A DNA stretch of 64,000 bases, taken from NCBI RefSeq assembly GCF_000213805.1, contig NC_015556.1, forward strand, positions 4,789,001 to 4,853,000. The letters run 5' to 3'. The stretch comes from Pseudomonas fulva 12-X. GTDB taxonomy: Bacteria; Pseudomonadota; Gammaproteobacteria; Pseudomonadales; Pseudomonadaceae. Positions 60,457 through 64,000 of the stretch are shown piece after piece (position 1 is the first letter of the stretch; every line of letters starts with the position of its first letter). The position numbers and the translations under genes are program-made. The notes below the pieces were generated by a model, which worked only from the letters and a program-made list of their open reading frames with translations, searched no databases and had not been told where the DNA came from.

Positions 60457-61230
60457 ATGACCGTCTACTTTATCGGCGCTGGCCCCGGCGACCCCGAGCT
60501 GATCACCGTCAAGGGCCAGCGCCTTATCCACATCTGCCCGGTGATTCTCTACGCCGGCTCGCTGGTGCCCAAAGCGGTGCTCGATGGGCACCAGGCTCAC
60601 CAGGTGGTGAACACCGCCGAGCTGCATCTGAATGAAATCGTCGCCCTGCTGCGCGCCGCCCATGAGCGCGGCGAAGACGTGGCGCGGGTGCACTCCGGCG
60701 ATCCGTCGCTGTACGGCGCCATCGGCGAGCAGATTCGTCACCTGCGTGCGCTGGGCATCCCCTTCGAGATCATTCCCGGCGTCACCGCCACAGCCGCCTG
60801 CGCCGCGCTGCTGGAAAGCGAGCTGACGCTACCCGAGGTGTCGCAGACGGTGATCCTCACCCGCTACGCCAGCAAGTCAAAGATGCCGGCCGGCGAAGAA
60901 CTCCAGGATCTGGCGCGCCACGGTGCGACCATGGCGATCCACCTGGGCGTGCAGCATTTACCGAAGATCGTCGCCGAGTTGCTGCCGCATTACGGGGCCA
61001 GTTGCCCGATTGCGGTGGTGCATCGCGCCAGTTGGCCGGACCAGGATTGGGCAGTCGGCACCCTGGCGGATATCGAAGCCAAGGTCAGCGCCAAGGGCTT
61101 TCGGCGTACCGCGCTGATCCTCGTCGGCCAGGTGCTGGGGGCAGAAAATTTCGCAGACTCGGCGCTCTACAACGAAGGCCACCGCCACGTGTTCAGAACA
61201 GGTGCTGCAGACGATACAGGCTCTCGCTGA
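60457..61230 (+). CDS. cobM: Precorrin-4 C11-methyltransferase
   Basis: A 257-residue SAM-dependent tetrapyrrole methyltransferase that methylates precorrin-4 at C-11. It shows the family's N-terminal VYFIGAGPGDPELITVKGQRL, the ARVHSGDPSLYGA loop and the segment PFEIIPGVTATAACAALL, then ELTLPEVSQTVILTR, which is typical of CobM/CbiF. CAGGAA lies before the ATG at 60457. The last 38 bases overlap the end of the convergent minus-strand gene. Confidence 0.92.
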   Translation: MTVYFIGAGPGDPELITVKGQRLIHICPVILYAGSLVPKAVLDGHQAHQVVNTAELHLNEIVALLRAAHERGEDVARVHSGDPSLYGAIGEQIRHLRALGIPFEIIPGVTATAACAALLESELTLPEVSQTVILTRYASKSKMPAGEELQDLARHGATMAIHLGVQHLPKIVAELLPHYGASCPIAVVHRASWPDQDWAVGTLADIEAKVSAKGFRRTALILVGQVLGAENFADSALYNEGHRHVFRTGAADDTGSR

Positions 61231-61498
61231 CCTGGCCGCGATTATCGGCGATGACGATATGCGCGCCCTGGCGGGCGAGGCGCCCATTGAGATCGCTGGC
61301 GTACAGCTGCTTGATAAAAGCCGAGTATTCGACGGCAACACACTCGCCAAACAGCCAGGCATGCAGGGCCGGCAGGCGGAAATTCCAGTGCCCGTCATCG
61401 CAGTCGAACCCGGACTCACGCAATCGGGCGATCACCTGCTGATCGCCCTGCAGCACCGCCACGCAGCAATGGTGCAAGGTGTCGAGCCAGGCACTCAT
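61193..61498 (-). CDS. Hypothetical protein coupled to the sensor kinase gene
   Basis: A 101-residue soluble protein of unknown family, with the start MSAWLDTLHHCCVAVLQGD and a Phe/His-rich middle. Its ATG overlaps the stop of the upstream histidine kinase gene (ATGA), so it is translated together with it. Its 3' end overlaps the 3' end of cobM by 38 bases on the opposite strand. It may be a small partner of the kinase. Codon use is normal. Confidence 0.65.
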   Translation of the reverse strand: MSAWLDTLHHCCVAVLQGDQQVIARLRESGFDCDDGHWNFRLPALHAWLFGECVAVEYSAFIKQLYASDLNGRLARQGAHIVIADNRGQVSESLYRLQHLF

Positions 61499-64000
61499 TG
61501 GCCAGCGACCTCAGGCAGTTCGATACGGAAACAGGCGCCACCCTGCTGATTGCTCACGCTCAACTTGCCACCCATCTGATTGACCAGTCCGTAACTGACC
61601 GACAGCCCCAGCCCGGTGCCCTTGCCCACCGGTTTGGTGGTGAAGAAGGGGTCGAATACCCGATCCAGCAGCAGCGGATCGATGCCGCCGGCGTTGTCCT
61701 GAACCTGCACGATCACCTTGCCATCCTCGCAATCACTGCACAGAAGGATACTGGGCTCCAGCTCCGGGTGCTTGTCCCGCGCGCTGAGCAGCGCGTCCTT
61801 GGCGTTGACCAGGAGGTTGATGATCACCTGCTCGAGCTGGTCGGCGTGCCCGCGCACTTGGGGCGTACCGCACAGCTGCAGGGTCAGGTCGATGTCACGC
61901 AGCAGTTCGCCTTCGCGCACCAGGGTCAGGGCGCCTTCGATGGCTTCATCCGGGCTGAACAGGTCGTCCTCGACCTCGGAGCGCCGGCCGAAGATGCGCA
62001 TGTGGTTGATGATCTTCGCCGCGCGGGTGATCTGCTGCTCGATACGGCCAAGCTTGTTCTTCAGGTATTCGGGGTTGGCCGAGCCGTTTTCCACACCCTT
62101 GAGAGTGTTGGTCAGGGCGATGCGCATCACGTTGAGCGGCTGGTTGATCTCGTGGGCCAGGCCCGTGGCCATTTCGCCGAGCACCGCCATCTTGGCGCTC
62201 TGGTTGAGCATCTGCCGGGCTTTCTGTAGCTCGGTGTCGTCACGGCCGACGGCCTGTACTTCGATCAATTTGCCCTGCTCGTCGAACACACCGCGCTCGG
62301 ACAGCACCCACCAGATGTGCTCGCGGCCGGGCAGGTCCATGCGCACCAGCGCGGTACCGACCGGCTCATCGGGCGTCAATTGGCGGTGGCGTTCGCGGAA
62401 CTGAGTCAATTCCTGAGCCGACAGGTAGGTGGCCAGGCTGGTGCCGGGCAGGTTCTCCTGGCGAATGCCCAGGTAATGGGCCAGCGGCCGGTTGGCATAG
62501 ACCAGGGTAAGGTCCGGGCGGTAGCGGCAGATGATCGCCGGCGAATCCTCGACCAGGATGCGATAGCGCTCCTCGCTCTCGCGCACACGCTCGGCAGCCT
62601 GGGCGGCGTCGGTCACGTCCAGGCACAGGCCGACTGCCTCGAGGGGAATGCCGCGCTCGTCGCGTAGTAGCTTGGCCTCGTCCTGCAGCCAGTGATAGCG
62701 GCCCTCGCGGTCGATCAGTCGGTAACGGCAGCTGGCCAGGCCCTGGCTGAGCAGCGTGCGGGTATGGGCGAAGTAGATGTCGCGGTCATCGGGGTGGATG
62801 AAGTCGGCCATGCCGCGCTGCACGAAGTCGTCCAGTGTCCAGCCCAGCAACGCGCTGCTGCTGTCGCTGCAGAACACCGGCACGAACACGCCGTCGTCGT
62901 AGCGATGCACGTAGATCAGCGCCGGCGCACTGGCCACCAGGCTCTTCAGGCGCGTGGTGGCAGCGTCCGCCTCGACCTCCTTGAGCTTCATGTCGTTGAT
63001 GTCCAGCACCGCGCCGACGATACGCCTCTGGCCATTGGCATTGAGGATGCGTGTGTGGATGCGGAACCAGCACAGCGCATCGTCGGCATCACGCAGACGC
63101 ACCACCTGCTCGAAGGCGCGGCCGCTCAGTTCGGCATCGCCCAGACGGATGCGGAATTCGTCGCGATCCGCCGGGCTGAGCAGTTCCAGCCAGTCCGCGA
63201 GGGTCACCGCCTCATCCTGGCTGAAACCGAAACGCTGGGTCAGGCAGGGCGCCAGCAGGAAGGCACCGGTGCGCGGCACGTATTCCCACCAGCCGGTGCC
63301 CAGCAGGCTCTGCAGGATATCCACACGCTCGCCGTGCACCTTGCGATTCTGCTCATCGAGGCGTTGCAGCAGCGGCGCGGCGACGTGGGCGAACAGATCC
63401 AGCCAGTCACGGGTATTGAGCTCGGGCATGCTCTGGTGGGCGACGTAGGGCGAGCACAGCAGCCAGGCGCGGATGCCCTGGTGGTCGGCGTAGGGCACCA
63501 GCCACACCGAATCTGCGGCATGCCATTCGGTAGCCCCGGCATCACCGCGCAGCCACTGCACCGGCTGGTCGCCGGCATAGTGCTGCAACTCCCGTGGCAA
63601 GTGCTGGCCATCGTCCCAGAACACCGGTGTTAGCGCATCGCGATAATGGCCGACGACCTGCCAGCCGCCGCGCACGGCATCCGGCAGCGCCAGGGCAACG
63701 CAAGCCATGCGCAGGGCCTGGGCCATGGCACCCAGCCAGTCGTGAATATGGCGGGGCAATTCGACGCGCTCGGTGCCGCGCACGGTCTGCGCCACGGCAC
63801 TGATCTGCGAGAACACCTGCAGGCGCTGTTCGCAGGCGTGCAGCCGGGCCAGGAAGTCGCCCACCTCGAAGGCCTGCAGCGACCAGCCGTGCGCTTCGGG
63901 CTTGAGCCAGCCGCGGGTGTGCAGGATGCCGCCATCGCGGGTGACGAAGGACAGATCGAGCATCTGCTGCACGAAGGCCGCCAGGTCGGTGACCAGATAG
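61495..64000 (-). CDS. Multi-PAS sensor histidine kinase (5' end outside the window)
   Basis: The frame is open to the last base of the window, so the N-terminus is missing. About 835 residues are visible: an upstream segment that also looks sensory, then three PAS-type domains (around LGTGWWEYVPRTGAFLL, ALIYVHRYDDGVFVPVFCSDSSSA and SPAIICRYRPDLTLVYANRPL). The kinase core has the phospho-acceptor motif HEINQPLN about 219 residues before the end, the N-box LEQVIINLLVNAKDAL and G-boxes QDNAGGID and GTGLGLSVS. No membrane segment is visible. A GTG at 63972 could start a shorter protein but the frame upstream also looks coding. The signal and regulator are not evident. Confidence 0.88.
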   Translation of the reverse strand, partial: YLVTDLAAFVQQMLDLSFVTRDGGILHTRGWLKPEAHGWSLQAFEVGDFLARLHACEQRLQVFSQISAVAQTVRGTERVELPRHIHDWLGAMAQALRMACVALALPDAVRGGWQVVGHYRDALTPVFWDDGQHLPRELQHYAGDQPVQWLRGDAGATEWHAADSVWLVPYADHQGIRAWLLCSPYVAHQSMPELNTRDWLDLFAHVAAPLLQRLDEQNRKVHGERVDILQSLLGTGWWEYVPRTGAFLLAPCLTQRFGFSQDEAVTLADWLELLSPADRDEFRIRLGDAELSGRAFEQVVRLRDADDALCWFRIHTRILNANGQRRIVGAVLDINDMKLKEVEADAATTRLKSLVASAPALIYVHRYDDGVFVPVFCSDSSSALLGWTLDDFVQRGMADFIHPDDRDIYFAHTRTLLSQGLASCRYRLIDREGRYHWLQDEAKLLRDERGIPLEAVGLCLDVTDAAQAAERVRESEERYRILVEDSPAIICRYRPDLTLVYANRPLAHYLGIRQENLPGTSLATYLSAQELTQFRERHRQLTPDEPVGTALVRMDLPGREHIWWVLSERGVFDEQGKLIEVQAVGRDDTELQKARQMLNQSAKMAVLGEMATGLAHEINQPLNVMRIALTNTLKGVENGSANPEYLKNKLGRIEQQITRAAKIINHMRIFGRRSEVEDDLFSPDEAIEGALTLVREGELLRDIDLTLQLCGTPQVRGHADQLEQVIINLLVNAKDALLSARDKHPELEPSILLCSDCEDGKVIVQVQDNAGGIDPLLLDRVFDPFFTTKPVGKGTGLGLSVSYGLVNQMGGKLSVSNQQGGACFRIELPEVAGQ

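Noticed and set aside
1..64000. tRNA, rRNA, insertion sequences or replication origin
   Set aside because: I looked for them on both strands and saw no tRNA cloverleaf, rRNA stretch, transposase gene or DnaA-box cluster. A short tRNA could still be missed by eye.

Overview
The window is high-GC Proteobacterial DNA that reads as a Pseudomonas chromosome. The evidence is the gene content (pycA/pycB with its LysR regulator, the hydroxyproline lhp genes, a cobW-cobN/cbtBA/cobM cobalamin region, dctBD, aspA), Pseudomonas-type REP palindromes, a CrcZ-family small RNA, and strong G/C third-position codon bias in nearly every gene. I saw no rRNA, tRNA, CRISPR array, transposase or integrase. Only one gene (DUF3800, about 46.0-46.9 kb) has clearly foreign base composition.

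Layout. 0-3.1 kb: C4-dicarboxylate two-component system dctB (5' end missing) and dctD. 3.1-7.2 kb: an iron uptake unit on the minus strand (FecI-type sigma factor, FecR-type anti-sigma factor, TonB-dependent siderophore receptor) with a Fur-box-like site in front. 7.3-17.2 kb: amino acid and nitrogen metabolism: HypT-like LysR regulator, aspA, two paralogous periplasmic binding proteins each with its own promoter and terminator, an XRE-type regulator divergent from a sodium:alanine symporter, asparaginase, a lipoprotein and glutaminase. 17.3-25.8 kb: homocysteine methyltransferase, a partial ABC importer operon, GNAT acetyltransferase, a second sodium:alanine symporter, a lipoprotein hydrolase, a YeeE/YedE sulfur transporter and a YajG lipoprotein. 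26.1-33.8 kb: pycB-pycA, their probable LysR regulator, a GntR regulator and two divergent L,D-transpeptidases. 34.0-43.7 kb: trans-4-hydroxy-L-proline catabolism (epimerase, heteromeric D-hydroxyproline dehydrogenase, PAS-AraC regulator, deaminase, semialdehyde dehydrogenase, MHS transporter), interrupted by a sigma-54-driven CrcZ-like RNA. 43.7-46.9 kb: an unknown protein, a leucine-rich-repeat protein kinase and the DUF3800 gene. 47-64 kb: cobalamin region.

The cobalamin region holds the chelatase helper subunits (ChlI-like ATPase and VWA protein), cobN, cobW, cbtB, cbtA, cobE and cobM. Two back-to-back cobalamin riboswitches sit between cobW and cbtB, one for each direction. A LOG-family hydrolase, a Nudix hydrolase, a DAHP synthase and an ABC-F protein lie inside this region. 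The window ends in the 5'-truncated gene of a multi-PAS histidine kinase.

The most notable regulatory features are: (1) two successive small ORFs rich in Tyr/Trp/Phe codons separated by a strong intrinsic terminator in front of the DAHP synthase, which looks like a tandem-leader attenuator; (2) a complete sigma-54 module (GGTAAC half-sites, exact IHF consensus, GG-N10-GC promoter) driving a roughly 340-nt RNA with repeated A-rich CA motifs and a UUCG-capped terminator, placed in the hydroxyproline cluster and not next to cbrAB; (3) the divergent cobalamin riboswitch pair; (4) two long palindromic repeats with different ends but a shared core. All functional calls come from reading motifs and gene order; no database search was run.
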